Assembly (NCBI GenBank): GCA_035545855.1
Contig: DASZXK010000059.1
Coordinates: 1 to 64,000 of the forward strand
DNA: 64,000 nucleotides
Direction: 5' to 3'
Source of the DNA: DASZVB01 sp035545855
Lineage (GTDB): Bacteria; Myxococcota_A; Polyangia; Polyangiales; Polyangiaceae
This document shows, in pieces, positions 17,795 to 26,633 of this stretch. Positions within the stretch are counted from its first letter, which is position 1. Each line of letters opens with the position of its first letter. The translations under genes were made by a program, and so were the position numbers. The notes under the pieces were generated by a model. The model saw nothing but the letters and a program-made list of their open reading frames with translations, made no database searches and had not been told where the DNA came from.

Positions 17795-17799
17795 GGAGG
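17795..17799 (+). promoter_or_regulatory. Ribosome-binding site of the prenyl synthase fusion
   Basis: GGAGG lies eight bases before the ATG at 17808 and selects that start over the upstream ATG at 17625. Confidence 0.75.
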
Positions 17800-17807
17800 C
17801 GCCCCCC

Positions 17808-20237
17808 ATGACGAATCGTCCGTCCGCGTCGGTCTCGAACCCTGAAGAAGCGCGGACCTCGAACCCCATCCCCTCGCCCGACGGCGCCGCGGACGAACCG
17901 CGCAGCGACGTTCAGGTGGCGAAGCGCGAGACCTCGGCCGATGAGCCGACGCCCGCGGACTGGCCGGGGCCGGGCCCGATCGATCTCACGGTTCACGACC
18001 TCCCGCACGCGTCGTCGACGCTCGAGTGGTGGTACCAGAACGGGCACGTCGTCACGACGGACGGACGGAAGCTCTCGTTCTTCGCCGCGTTCTTCCGGCA
18101 GGCGAAGGCGAGGAACAAGCAGACGGGCGCGTTCGAGTACGCACACTCGGTGACGTGGGCGCTCGTCGACGCCGACCGCAAGGAGTACTTCCACGTCTCC
18201 GCCGTCGATCCGACGGCGCCGGAAGAGGGCTTGAAGCGCCTTCGCCGCGGCCTCGGCTCGAAGGATCCGCGCCTGAACCGCGCGCTCGGGGAGATCCTCG
18301 GGCGCGGTCACGTTCCCTCGCCCGATCGCCTGCTCCAGGGGCGCGTGTTCGTCGGCGATCGACGGCTGGATCTGGACTACGGCGGGTCCACGTTCCGGAA
18401 GCTGGACGACGGCTCCTACCGCCTCCACCTCTCCGACGACCGGCAGAAGGTCGGCATCGATCTCGTGTTCTCGCCGCAGAAGGGCCCGGTCCGTCACGGC
18501 GACGACGGCGTCGTCCGCGGCTCCGACAACGAGCGGATGTTCTACTACTTCCAGCCGCGCTGCCGTCTCACCGGCACCGTGACGGCGGGGGGCGTGAAGC
18601 TCGCCGTCGCGAGCGGCCAGGGCTGGTACGATCACGAGTTCGGCCGCAAGTCGGACGGCGTCTTCGACGACGAGGCCGACGCCCACGAGACGGATCAGAG
18701 GAAGATCCAGGAGAAGCAGGCGGCGCGCCGGCAGAAGAAGGAAGACGACGCGATCGGCTGGAACTGGCTCTCCGCGCAGCTCGACGACGGCACGGACGTC
18801 ACCGTGTACCCCCTCTTCCACCTGAAGAGCGGCGAGTCGGCGGGCGCCTGGGCCATCGTCGTGGACCCGAAGGGAAACCGAAGCGCGCACCACGACATCC
18901 GCTTCGAGCCGCTCGAGAGCTGGCAGAGCACCCAGACGTTCTTCGAGTACCCCGTGCGCTGGCGCTGCGAGATCCCGCAGGCGGGCATCGAGCTCGACGT
19001 CCGCGCGGCCTTCGACGACCAGGAGTTCATCACGCTCGTCTCGAAGCCGTCCTTCTGGGAAGGCCGCGTCGAGATCGAGGGACACCTCCGCGGGAAGGAC
19101 GTGAAGGGCGTCGGATTCGTGGAGCGGAGCGGCTTCGCGCCGTTCGACGACCTGGACAACTACTTCAAGGCCGTCGGCCGCGTCGTTCGCAAGTCCATCC
19201 GCGAGGTGATCCCGCTCGAGCCGACGTACGAGCAGGCGCGAGATCTCATCGGGACGGAGCGCCGCGACCACTACATGGACGGCATGGACATCAAGCAGCT
19301 CGGCCGCACGCTGATCGCGCCCATTCGCGAGATCACCGACCGCGGCGGCAAGGGCTGGCGCTCCTACGCCGCGATCACGTGCTGCGACATCGTCGGCGGA
19401 GATTCCCGTCAGTTCGTCCGGTGGCTCGCGCTCCCCGAGATGATGCACGTGGGCTCGCTCATCGTGGACGACGTGCAGGACAAGTCCGTCGTTCGCCGCG
19501 GCGGCCCCTCCGCGCACCTCATGTACGGCGACGCGCAGGCGATCAACAGCGGCACGGCGGCGTACTTCCTCGGAAACCACCTCATCAACTCCGCCCGGCT
19601 GAGCGACCGGGACAAGGTGCGCGTCTACGAGCTCTATTTCGAGGCTCTCCGCGCCGGCCACGCCGGGCAAGCGATCGACCTCGATGGCCTCGGGGACTTC
19701 GTGTCCCGCGTGGTGGAGTCCGGGGACGGCCGCGATCTCGAGCGGCGCGTGCTCGCGATCCACCGCCTGAAGACGGCGGCTCCGGCGGCCTGTCTCGCCC
19801 GCATGGGCGCGATCGCCGGCGGCGGGACCGACGACCAGGTGGAGGCGCTCGGCGGGTTCTTCGAGGGCCTCGGGCTCGCGTTCCAGATCGTGGACGACGT
19901 CCTGAACCTCCGCGGCTTCAAGGGAGACCTGAAGAGCAAGGGCGAGGACATCACTCAGGGGAAAATTACGCTCCCGGTGGCGAAGGCCCTCTCGCGTCTC
20001 GGGCTCGAGGAGCGTCGCGCCCTGTACGAGGCCGTGGCGAAGAAACCCGAGGACCCGAAGGAGGTCGCTCGCATCATCCAGGTGCTCGAGGACTGCGGCG
20101 CGGTCGAGGCCTGCGCCCAGGAGGCGAGAGACCTCATCGAGCGCGGCTGGGCCCGTCTGGAGCCGCTCATCGAAGACACCCTCGCGAAGATGATGCTCCG
20201 CGCCTTCGGGTGGTTCGTCCTCGAACGCCACTATTGA
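17808..20237 (+). CDS. Fusion of CrtC/AttH-type lipocalin hydratase with polyprenyl diphosphate synthase
   Basis: The 809-residue protein has two parts. Residues 66-440 match the CrtC/AttH double-lipocalin family: TLEWWYQNGH (71-80), GQGWYDHEFGR (270-280), WNWLSAQLDDG (318-328) and VGFVERSGF (435-443). Family members include carotenoid 1,2-hydratases. Residues 475-800 are a trans-prenyl diphosphate synthase with the first Asp-rich motif DDVQD (554-558) and a second one reading DDVLN (696-700). Asn in the last place resembles the fungal and animal GGPP synthase pattern. The synthase would make a C15-C20+ prenyl diphosphate; the lipocalin half might then hydrate or cyclise a terpenoid. That coupling is inference. 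No signal peptide is seen. The Gly-rich lipoprotein gene starts 8 bases downstream. Confidence 0.87.
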   Translation: MTNRPSASVSNPEEARTSNPIPSPDGAADEPRSDVQVAKRETSADEPTPADWPGPGPIDLTVHDLPHASSTLEWWYQNGHVVTTDGRKLSFFAAFFRQAKARNKQTGAFEYAHSVTWALVDADRKEYFHVSAVDPTAPEEGLKRLRRGLGSKDPRLNRALGEILGRGHVPSPDRLLQGRVFVGDRRLDLDYGGSTFRKLDDGSYRLHLSDDRQKVGIDLVFSPQKGPVRHGDDGVVRGSDNERMFYYFQPRCRLTGTVTAGGVKLAVASGQGWYDHEFGRKSDGVFDDEADAHETDQRKIQEKQAARRQKKEDDAIGWNWLSAQLDDGTDVTVYPLFHLKSGESAGAWAIVVDPKGNRSAHHDIRFEPLESWQSTQTFFEYPVRWRCEIPQAGIELDVRAAFDDQEFITLVSKPSFWEGRVEIEGHLRGKDVKGVGFVERSGFAPFDDLDNYFKAVGRVVRKSIREVIPLEPTYEQARDLIGTERRDHYMDGMDIKQLGRTLIAPIREITDRGGKGWRSYAAITCCDIVGGDSRQFVRWLALPEMMHVGSLIVDDVQDKSVVRRGGPSAHLMYGDAQAINSGTAAYFLGNHLINSARLSDRDKVRVYELYFEALRAGHAGQAIDLDGLGDFVSRVVESGDGRDLERRVLAIHRLKTAAPAACLARMGAIAGGGTDDQVEALGGFFEGLGLAFQIVDDVLNLRGFKGDLKSKGEDITQGKITLPVAKALSRLGLEERRALYEAVAKKPEDPKEVARIIQVLEDCGAVEACAQEARDLIERGWARLEPLIEDTLAKMMLRAFGWFVLERHY

Positions 20238-20245
20238 TTGGTGGT

Positions 20246-21244
20246 ATGTTCGAAGAGATGAAGAGACTTCCTTCCCACACCGTCCTCGGCTTTCTCGCAC
20301 TCCTCGCGCTCCCGAGCACGGCTCTGGTCGCCGGCTGCGGCAACAAGGCCGACGGGGACGGCACGCCCGGGGGCGGCACGGGCGGCGCGAACCCCGGCAC
20401 GGGCGGCGCGAACCCCGGCGCGGGCGGCGACGGGCAGGCCGGCTCCGGCACCGGCGGCGACCAGCAAGGCTCGGGCGGCTCGCAGGGCTCCGGTGGAGAC
20501 CAGCAGGGCTCGGGCGGAGATCAGCAAGGGGCCGGTGGCAGCGGCCCGCCGCCGAGTTTCGACGATCTCGTGAACGCGTCGGACCCGAACCGAAACGACA
20601 TCCCCGGTGGTCAGGTCTGCGAACGCATCGCCACGATCCAGTGCGCCGCCGAGGCGACGTGCTGCAGCAACCCCGGTCGGTCGTTCGACGCCTGCAAGAC
20701 GACGATGAAGCAAGGGTGCGTCTCCCAGCTCTACCTGGACGCCATCACGGGCAGCGGCATCACCGGCTACGACCAGGCGCGCGCCAAGACGATCTTCGAG
20801 AACTACGAGAGCCGCGCGCACGCCTGCGACACCGGCGTCACCGCCTGGGGCGCCACGCTGGACGGCCTCCGGGGCCTCGTCACCGGAACGCGATCCTCCG
20901 GGCAAACCTGCCAGCCGAGTGTGACGGAGCTCGCGGACAACGCGAAGATCGCGCCGTACCTCGCGTCTTGTTCGGACCCGGGCAATTCCGCGTGCTTCCC
21001 CACCCTGACGAGCTGGACGTGCTCGCCGCGGGACGTGGCCGGGGGCAAGTGCTTCACGGACAACAACTGCCAGGACGGGCTCTACTGCACGAACACCAAG
21101 GCCTTGAACATCGCCGGCGGCAACTGCGCGGCGCAGAAGGCCGACGGCTCTTCGTGCGAGCTCCAGACGGAGTGCCAGTCTCTCCTCTGCAAGGGAGGGA
21201 CGTGCCAGCCCGTCACCGCCGACAACGTGTTCTGCCTCCAGTGA
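20246..21244 (+). CDS. Gly-rich, Cys-rich lipoprotein
   Basis: The 332-residue protein has a lipobox (LVAGC, Cys near residue 31) and a low-complexity stalk of GGANPG and GSGGDQQ repeats to about residue 105. The globular part is Cys-rich, with pairs such as ATCC, NNCQDGLYC and TECQSLLCKGGTC. The style is common for myxobacterial surface lipoproteins of unknown function. The Cys spacing in the C-terminal third resembles small disulfide-knot domains, but I recognise no named family. The first ATG at 20246 was chosen; a second at 20258 (MKRLPS) is also possible. A strong intrinsic terminator follows. It is probably cotranscribed with the prenyl synthase fusion. Confidence 0.78.
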   Translation: MFEEMKRLPSHTVLGFLALLALPSTALVAGCGNKADGDGTPGGGTGGANPGTGGANPGAGGDGQAGSGTGGDQQGSGGSQGSGGDQQGSGGDQQGAGGSGPPPSFDDLVNASDPNRNDIPGGQVCERIATIQCAAEATCCSNPGRSFDACKTTMKQGCVSQLYLDAITGSGITGYDQARAKTIFENYESRAHACDTGVTAWGATLDGLRGLVTGTRSSGQTCQPSVTELADNAKIAPYLASCSDPGNSACFPTLTSWTCSPRDVAGGKCFTDNNCQDGLYCTNTKALNIAGGNCAAQKADGSSCELQTECQSLLCKGGTCQPVTADNVFCLQ

Positions 21245-21283
21245 GGCGGAGCCGGTAGCCGAGCCGCCCGTCGGCGACACGGA

Positions 21284-21316
21284 GGGCCTGCTCGAACGAG
21301 CGGGCCCTTTCTCTTT
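21284..21316 (+). terminator. Intrinsic terminator
   Basis: GGGCCTGCTC (21284-21293) pairs with GAGCGGGCCC (21298-21307), including one G-U pair, around a GAAC loop. A T-rich tail follows at 21308-21316. It ends the 17808-21244 unit. Confidence 0.8.
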
Positions 21317-21340
21317 CCGCGAGCGCCGTTCGGTCGCGCG

Positions 21341-22189
21341 TCAGTGGTACGCGGTGCTGAACATGAACGTGAGCGCGCGCGTCGTGTCCGTGACGTCGAA
21401 CTTCGCGGGCTCGTCGCCGAGCGTGCGACCGGAAAGCGTCGCCGAGAGCCGGACGAGGCCGCCGACGGACCACTGGCTGGACGCCCACCACATGTACCCG
21501 GCCCACGCGGCGACGCCGACGCCGCCGGACGCCTTGTCGTCCGTGCCCTTCAGCCCGAGGTGCGAAAATCCGACGAGCGCGCCGACGTGGAACCCACCGG
21601 TGGGATTCGGGAAGACGTCGATCATCGGACCGAGGAGCAGGTAGCTGACGGAGCCGTAGTTCCGCTGGCGGAGGGTCGTCGCCGTCCCGACCGAGACGCT
21701 GTCCGTCGGATCGAACGCCTCCTGGGCGAGGACGCCGCCGCCGACCACGAGGCCATTCGCGGGGGTGCCGCCGGCGAGGATGTCCAGAGCCGCGCCGGAG
21801 CCTCGAAGCGTCTCCGAGTAGCCGACGTCGTCCGCCTTGGAGTTCGTCCAGAGCGAGCCGAATCCCATCGACAGCCGCAGGTAGAAGCCGTCGTGGTACC
21901 GGCGGGAGCGGGGCTCGAGGGGCGGCAGAGGCGGCTGTGCGACGAACAGGTGCGCTTCGGGCGCCGGTGCGGCCGCGGGCGCCGGAGCCGTCTCGGGCCC
22001 GGGTGCGGGCGTGGAGCCCGGCGGCGACGCCATGGGGGCCACCGGAGCCGGCGCTGCGCCGTCGCCGGGCGGCATGCCTCCGGGCGCGGCCGGCTGGGGC
22101 GCGGCCGGCGAAGGCGGGGTGTCGGCCGGCGCCGCACCCGCGACGCGAGTCGTGGCGCAGACGGCAAGAACGAGGGCGGGGATTCTCAT
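21341..22189 (-). CDS. Probable outer-membrane beta-barrel with Pro/Ala-rich linker
   Basis: The 282-residue product starts with a signal peptide (MRIPALVLAVC to about VAGAA). A Pro/Ala linker of some 70 residues and then a barrel-like domain follow. This domain begins at HDGFYLRLSMGFG and has short amphipathic strands with Gly and aromatic residues: YLLLGPMIDVF, HVGALVGFSHLGL, VAAWAGYMWW. It ends in an aromatic-rich strand, FMFSTAYH. Small porin-like or OmpA-like barrels look like this; no specific family is recognised. The ATG at 22189 was chosen because the signal peptide begins there. Confidence 0.7.
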   Translation of the reverse strand: MRIPALVLAVCATTRVAGAAPADTPPSPAAPQPAAPGGMPPGDGAAPAPVAPMASPPGSTPAPGPETAPAPAAAPAPEAHLFVAQPPLPPLEPRSRRYHDGFYLRLSMGFGSLWTNSKADDVGYSETLRGSGAALDILAGGTPANGLVVGGGVLAQEAFDPTDSVSVGTATTLRQRNYGSVSYLLLGPMIDVFPNPTGGFHVGALVGFSHLGLKGTDDKASGGVGVAAWAGYMWWASSQWSVGGLVRLSATLSGRTLGDEPAKFDVTDTTRALTFMFSTAYH

Positions 22190-22427
22190 GTGCAGGGGCT
22201 TCCTCGAAGTCGCGAGGAGTCTACACCGGAAATCCCGCCGCGGTGACGACCGGCCCCGGCCCGAGCGCGAATCGACGCTGCCCCTCTCGACCACGCAGAT
22301 CCTGCACTTTCTCCGGGGATTTTCGGACCTCGCGCGGCTCGAGCGCGTCGCGGGGCTGAACCTGGAGCGCAGGCGCCCCCGGGGACGGCTCCCTCGCGGG
22401 CCGTCTCGGATCCGTCGGACCGGGACG

Positions 22428-23462
22428 TCAGCGCCCGCCGCCGATGGTCACGTCACACACCCCGCGGTCGCGGTATCGCACGACACGAGGATAGAGACCG
22501 AGGTACACGAAATCCTCCAGCGTCTTCCACGTCGCGGGAGGCGGTTCCGCGAGAGGAGGCGGCTGCTGATAGCGCCCTCGACCGCCCACTTCCTCGAGCG
22601 GAACCAGACCGAGCTCCCCGATGGTCACCTCGCCGTCGCCGTTGCCGTAGCGGTCGTCGGCGAGGGCGAGCACATCGAATCGGGGCGAGGCGACCGCGAG
22701 GTTCGTGGAATCGAGGAAGAGCGTCTCCGGGTGGACGACGAGATCCGCGCGAACGTCGCCGGCACTCGTGAGGTCGAGACCGCGCGGGCCCGGAGGTCCC
22801 GCGTCCGAATAGAACGGGATCGACCCGGCGTCTCCGCCGTCCACCGGCCCTCCGTGGTCGCTCGCCCGGGCGTCTCGCAGGGGTCCGGCGTCCTCCCGTT
22901 CGTCCAGGGGAGCCGCGCAGCGCGAACTCGACGTGCGCTGGCGGAACGACCAGGCGAAGGTCTTCGTCTGCGCGCCTCTCACGGCCCGCCCGGTGACGTG
23001 GAACGCGACGCCCGTCGCGACCGGCTTCCCCGAGGTCACCGTGTACGGGTCGAGGCCGGGAACGTTCATGAACGCATGGTCGGCCGGAGTGACGTGCTCG
23101 CCGAGCGGAGTGTACGGATCGACGGACGGGCTCTGGACGGAGAACCCGATGTCGCAGTGACCGAGCGAATACAGCGTGTTCACCTTCTGGTGACCGTCGA
23201 GGAACGGGTCCACGATCCGCGTGTAGCCTTCCGGGGCGTAGTCCGCGCACGCGTCGCCGCGTAACGAGGACCGGATGCCGAGGAGGCCTCGCTCGAGCGT
23301 CACCGTCCAGCCGTCGACCGTGCCGACACGCACTCCTCCGGAGGAGAGCGAGAGCGTCACGTCGACGCGAGCGGGAACGGGACGCGTATCTTTCGGGAGG
23401 CACGCGGTCAGTGCCACGCCGAGGAGCGTCGACAACGGCACGATCTGCCGTCGAACGGACAT
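22428..23462 (-). CDS. Lipoprotein with EF-hand-like loop, coupled to TonB-dependent receptor
   Basis: The 344-residue protein has a lipobox LTAC at 18-21. The middle is Asp/Gly/Pro-rich (DAGPLRDARASDHGG region). Near the C-terminus DRYGNGDGEVTIGEL resembles a calcium-binding EF-hand loop. No enzyme motif is visible. Its ATG shares one base with the stop of the receptor gene (TGATG at 23464-23460), so translation is probably coupled and the protein is a likely surface partner of that receptor. It may capture the receptor's ligand or contribute a calcium-dependent contact; this is inference from position. I do not recognise the family. Confidence 0.72.
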   Translation of the reverse strand: MSVRRQIVPLSTLLGVALTACLPKDTRPVPARVDVTLSLSSGGVRVGTVDGWTVTLERGLLGIRSSLRGDACADYAPEGYTRIVDPFLDGHQKVNTLYSLGHCDIGFSVQSPSVDPYTPLGEHVTPADHAFMNVPGLDPYTVTSGKPVATGVAFHVTGRAVRGAQTKTFAWSFRQRTSSSRCAAPLDEREDAGPLRDARASDHGGPVDGGDAGSIPFYSDAGPPGPRGLDLTSAGDVRADLVVHPETLFLDSTNLAVASPRFDVLALADDRYGNGDGEVTIGELGLVPLEEVGGRGRYQQPPPLAEPPPATWKTLEDFVYLGLYPRVVRYRDRGVCDVTIGGGR

Positions 23463-25753
23463 CAGAAACCTCCCTCCACGCCGATGCTGGGAATCGCGAC
23501 GGGGCCCACCTCTTGCGACTGGACCGTCTCCTTGTTCAAGGTCGCGTTCAGCATCTCCGCGACGAACGAGATCCAGAACGACTTCTTCAAATTCCATCGC
23601 TTTTCCAGCCTGAGGTCCACGCGATAGAACGCTGGATCGCGACCGGGGCTCACGCTGGGCGGCGGCGGAGTCGCGCCACGGTACTGAACGACCTTCGGGG
23701 TACCGGTGTAGAAGACCAGCCTCCCTCCGAGGCGCCAGTGCCGTCCGAGATCGTATGCGAGGGCCGCGTTCAGGACGTGTGTCCGGTCGAACCCGCTCGG
23801 GAACCGCTCGTTCTGGAAGGACCTCATCGAGCGCGCGAGCGTGTAGGTCAGGAAGCCGCCGAGGTTTCTCGTCAGGTTCCGTCGAACGAAGAGCTCGAAG
23901 CCGACGGCTGATCCGAGGGCGCGCTTGTCGAGGTTCGCGGCAATGTTTCCCACTCTCGTCCCGAGGAGGTCGCTCATGTCGAGGAAGACGTTGTCGAACA
24001 CCGTCGCGGTCGCCTCGATGTCCTCGGGGAGATCCGCCTCGACGCCGGCGCTCGCCTGGAGACTCGTCTGAAGGCCGCCCTTCAGCCCGCCGGGGGCGAG
24101 CCCCGGGACCGGGACCAGGAACCCCGGCGGCTGATGCACGACACCGTATGCGTGGATGATACGGACGTGATCGGTGACGGAATACCGAGCCGCCAGACGC
24201 GGATCCACGCCGACCCGCGTCTCCCCGATGGAATTGAAGACGTCCACCCGAGCTCCCGGCGTGATCTGCACGCGGGGCGCGACATCGAGCACCGCGTCGG
24301 CCCAGAACCCGACCGCGAGGTCCGCGCGCGGAGGGAACGTCTCGTCGTAGTGACGAAGGCCCGGAGTCTCCGGATCGTAGTAGGGATACTTGTCGAGCGA
24401 GTACGCGTCCCGCGTGACGTCGGCGCCCGCGCGGAACAGCGTCCCCTTCGAGATCCGGTGCCGCAGCTCGATGCGTCCGCTGACCATCTGGTCCTGACTG
24501 TTCCGCTGGTCGCCGAAGCGGGTCTGGTCGTAGCCGAACGTGACGCCCGAGCGCACGGTGCTGTCCGCGCCGAAGGAATGGTCGTAGCGGAGGTCCAGCC
24601 GGTAGAACTCCGACCCGAACACGATCGTCTCCACGCCCCCCGACGTCTGCCCGAGAAGATCGTACGATCCGAAGCCGAACGCCGTCAGCCGATCGCGCGG
24701 CCCGAGGTCGTACGTCACGCGCGCCTGGTAGTCACGGTAGTCGAGCGTCGTGTCCTTCGCGATGAGCGAAAGGACCGTCGCGGTGTACGAGTATCGGCCA
24801 CCGAGGAGCACCGTCCCTTTCCCGTCCGCGAAGCCGCCTTCGGCGAGCGCTCCCGCGTCGAAGATCCGGAGGTTGTACTCGCCGTGGAAGTCGTCCCGCG
24901 GCGCGGTCGCGTCCCCCGTGACGATGCCGCCCGCAAATCGCCCGAACTGCGCGGGGTACCCGCCCGGATACAGGTCGACCCGATCCACCATGCCCGGGTG
25001 CACCACGGAGGGGCCCAAGCCCACGTGGTAGAGGTAGGGAACCCGGACCCCGTCGAAGAAGTACCCGACGTTCCCGGGCGGAGCGCCCCGCACGTAGAAG
25101 AACGGGAGTCCCGAGGCGATGGGCGTCACCCCGGGCAACGCTTCGATGGCACGGAACGGGTCTCCGAACGCGCCCGGAAGCTGTCGCACCTCGGCGCGAG
25201 TGAACGTCGAAACGGCGGGAGCAGCGCGCACGCCGTGGACCTCGACCTCCGGCGGCGGCGGTGGCGGCGATGGACGGGGCGGCGCGGTGGCCGCCGCGGC
25301 CACGGAAGCAGCCGCCTCGGGGAGCGCCTCGGTCGGCCCCGTCGCCGGCGCGGGTGAAGGAGGCGCGGGCGCATGAAACGTGACTCGGAAGCGGATCACG
25401 CTCGCGACGGGCTTGCCGTCTCGCGTGGCCGGCTCGAAGCGAAACGCGTACGCCGCCTCGACGGCCGCCGTCGCGTACGGCTCGGCGCCGTCCACGGCAC
25501 GCGCCGATCGCACGCTTCCGTCGGCTCCGACGCGGAGCTCCAGGATGACGTCGGCGTCGGCGGTCCCTCCCGCCGGATACGGCACGTCCGCGGAGGAAGC
25601 GAGCCGCGGCGGCACCACGGCGATCGGCGCCGGCGTTTCCGGTGAGCCCCTGCCCTCCGAGGCCGCACGCGCCGGCACGGCACCCACGGTGAGGAGGACG
25701 AGCACCCCGAGTGCACGCGCGAGCCGGACACGAGAAGGCGATGATCGGGGCAC
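23462..25753 (-). CDS. TonB-dependent receptor with N-terminal TonB C-terminal-like domain
   Basis: The 763-residue outer-membrane protein has a signal peptide (about 1-30). A TonB_C-like domain follows at about 55-127, with typical VILELRVGADGSVRSARAV and AAVEAAYAFRFEPA. A Pro-rich linker covers 128-168. A plug domain starts near 170 (SGLPFFYVRGAPPGNVGYFFDG, VHPGMVDRVDLYPGGYPAQFG), and the barrel ends with LNKETVQSQ. The plug has receptor-type motifs but no obvious TonB box before it; instead the N-terminus itself carries a TonB-like domain. Whether this domain interacts with ExbBD partners or other TonB proteins is unknown. The gene is coupled to the downstream lipoprotein by TGATG. Confidence 0.85.
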   Translation of the reverse strand: MPRSSPSRVRLARALGVLVLLTVGAVPARAASEGRGSPETPAPIAVVPPRLASSADVPYPAGGTADADVILELRVGADGSVRSARAVDGAEPYATAAVEAAYAFRFEPATRDGKPVASVIRFRVTFHAPAPPSPAPATGPTEALPEAAASVAAAATAPPRPSPPPPPPEVEVHGVRAAPAVSTFTRAEVRQLPGAFGDPFRAIEALPGVTPIASGLPFFYVRGAPPGNVGYFFDGVRVPYLYHVGLGPSVVHPGMVDRVDLYPGGYPAQFGRFAGGIVTGDATAPRDDFHGEYNLRIFDAGALAEGGFADGKGTVLLGGRYSYTATVLSLIAKDTTLDYRDYQARVTYDLGPRDRLTAFGFGSYDLLGQTSGGVETIVFGSEFYRLDLRYDHSFGADSTVRSGVTFGYDQTRFGDQRNSQDQMVSGRIELRHRISKGTLFRAGADVTRDAYSLDKYPYYDPETPGLRHYDETFPPRADLAVGFWADAVLDVAPRVQITPGARVDVFNSIGETRVGVDPRLAARYSVTDHVRIIHAYGVVHQPPGFLVPVPGLAPGGLKGGLQTSLQASAGVEADLPEDIEATATVFDNVFLDMSDLLGTRVGNIAANLDKRALGSAVGFELFVRRNLTRNLGGFLTYTLARSMRSFQNERFPSGFDRTHVLNAALAYDLGRHWRLGGRLVFYTGTPKVVQYRGATPPPPSVSPGRDPAFYRVDLRLEKRWNLKKSFWISFVAEMLNATLNKETVQSQEVGPVAIPSIGVEGGF

Positions 25754-25897
25754 GCGCGGAGCTCGTCGAGGCGCCGGCGTTCGTCCGTGTTCGCGCCGCC
25801 GCCGAGTTTACTCCCGCATTGCCACGTTCGCCGGTCTACCTGATCGCGACGCCGGCGCCCGGGCCCACGGGGACGCCGTCCGCCCCGGGGCCGCCGC

Positions 25898-26500
25898 TCA
25901 CGCGCGCCGGGACCGGAGCGGAGCGCCCCCGCGCTTCGGCTGCCGAGCCCGCGCCCGATACGTGACGGCCGGCGCCGCGAGCGGTCGCAAGAGGCCCGCC
26001 TTTCGGAGGCTCTTGCCGATCCGTTCGAGCGTGTGCCACGTCAGATCGGAACCGACCTCGACGGTCGCGGTCCTCGCCGGCAGCTCTTCCTTCATGTGCG
26101 GCCGGAGGTGCCCGAGGAACTTCGGGGGCGCGATCACGACGAGCTGCCCTGCCCTGCGCTCACGGAGCGACTCACCGACCTCGCGAGCGACGCTCTTCGC
26201 GAATCGCCGCGCGTATTCCACCTCGTGACGCTCGATGCGCCGATCGGCCGAATGCGCGCCGCCGCCCGATCGGGACATCCTGCCCGAACGGGTGTCGCTG
26301 AAGAGGTCCCGGCGCTCGAGGCTCGCCTCGGGGTTCACCAGGTCGGCGAGCTCGTGCAGGGGCGAGCCGTTCTGCTCGGGGCCCTCGTCGATCGCGAACA
26401 GCCGCGCACGTGCCTCGTCGGCGACGAGGACGCACCGGTTCGGACGAGCCGGCTCGGGTTTGGTGGATGCTTTGCGCGGGTTCCTGGGCTTCTCGTACAT
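25898..26500 (-). CDS. Host-attachment-family protein (baeRF-like)
   Basis: The 200-residue protein begins MYEKPRNPRK and has a core with RCVLVADEARARLF, a central acidic/basic loop with the His-containing RRIERHEVEYARRFAKSVA, then LVVIAPPKFLGHLRPHM. This is the pattern of proteins annotated as required for attachment to host cells, now placed in the archaeo-eukaryotic release factor (baeRF) superfamily. Function in a free-living bacterium is not established; relatives are thought to act on RNA or ribosomes. An alternative ATG at 26539 would add 13 residues. It lies downstream of the TetR gene on the same strand with a 133-base gap. Confidence 0.7.
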   Translation of the reverse strand: MYEKPRNPRKASTKPEPARPNRCVLVADEARARLFAIDEGPEQNGSPLHELADLVNPEASLERRDLFSDTRSGRMSRSGGGAHSADRRIERHEVEYARRFAKSVAREVGESLRERRAGQLVVIAPPKFLGHLRPHMKEELPARTATVEVGSDLTWHTLERIGKSLRKAGLLRPLAAPAVTYRARARQPKRGGAPLRSRRA

Positions 26501-26633
26501 GCGGCGGTGCGGCTGCAAGCCACGTGCCCGGCATTCCACGGCTTTTCGCAGGGTTCCGAGACCGACCCCCTGCGAACCGTTTGCGCGCGCTCCCCGAGCT
26601 TTGCGCGTGAGCCTGGCCCATGGGTCACGCCAC

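Larger units (their letters stand above)
17440..17807. other. Divergent intergenic region
   Basis: This 368-base stretch separates the LolA-like gene (leftward) from the prenyl synthase fusion (rightward) and must hold both promoters. I see no clear -35/-10 pair. An in-frame ATG at 17625 would extend the fusion protein by 61 Pro/Ser-rich residues, but the ribosome-binding site argues against it. A UUCG-capped stem-loop at 17717-17732 is the only distinct element. Confidence 0.5.

Noticed and set aside
17625..17807. Upstream ATG adding 61 residues to the lipocalin-prenyl synthase fusion
   Set aside because: The added residues are Pro/Ser-rich and unconserved in style, while GGAGG sits at ideal distance before the ATG at 17808.
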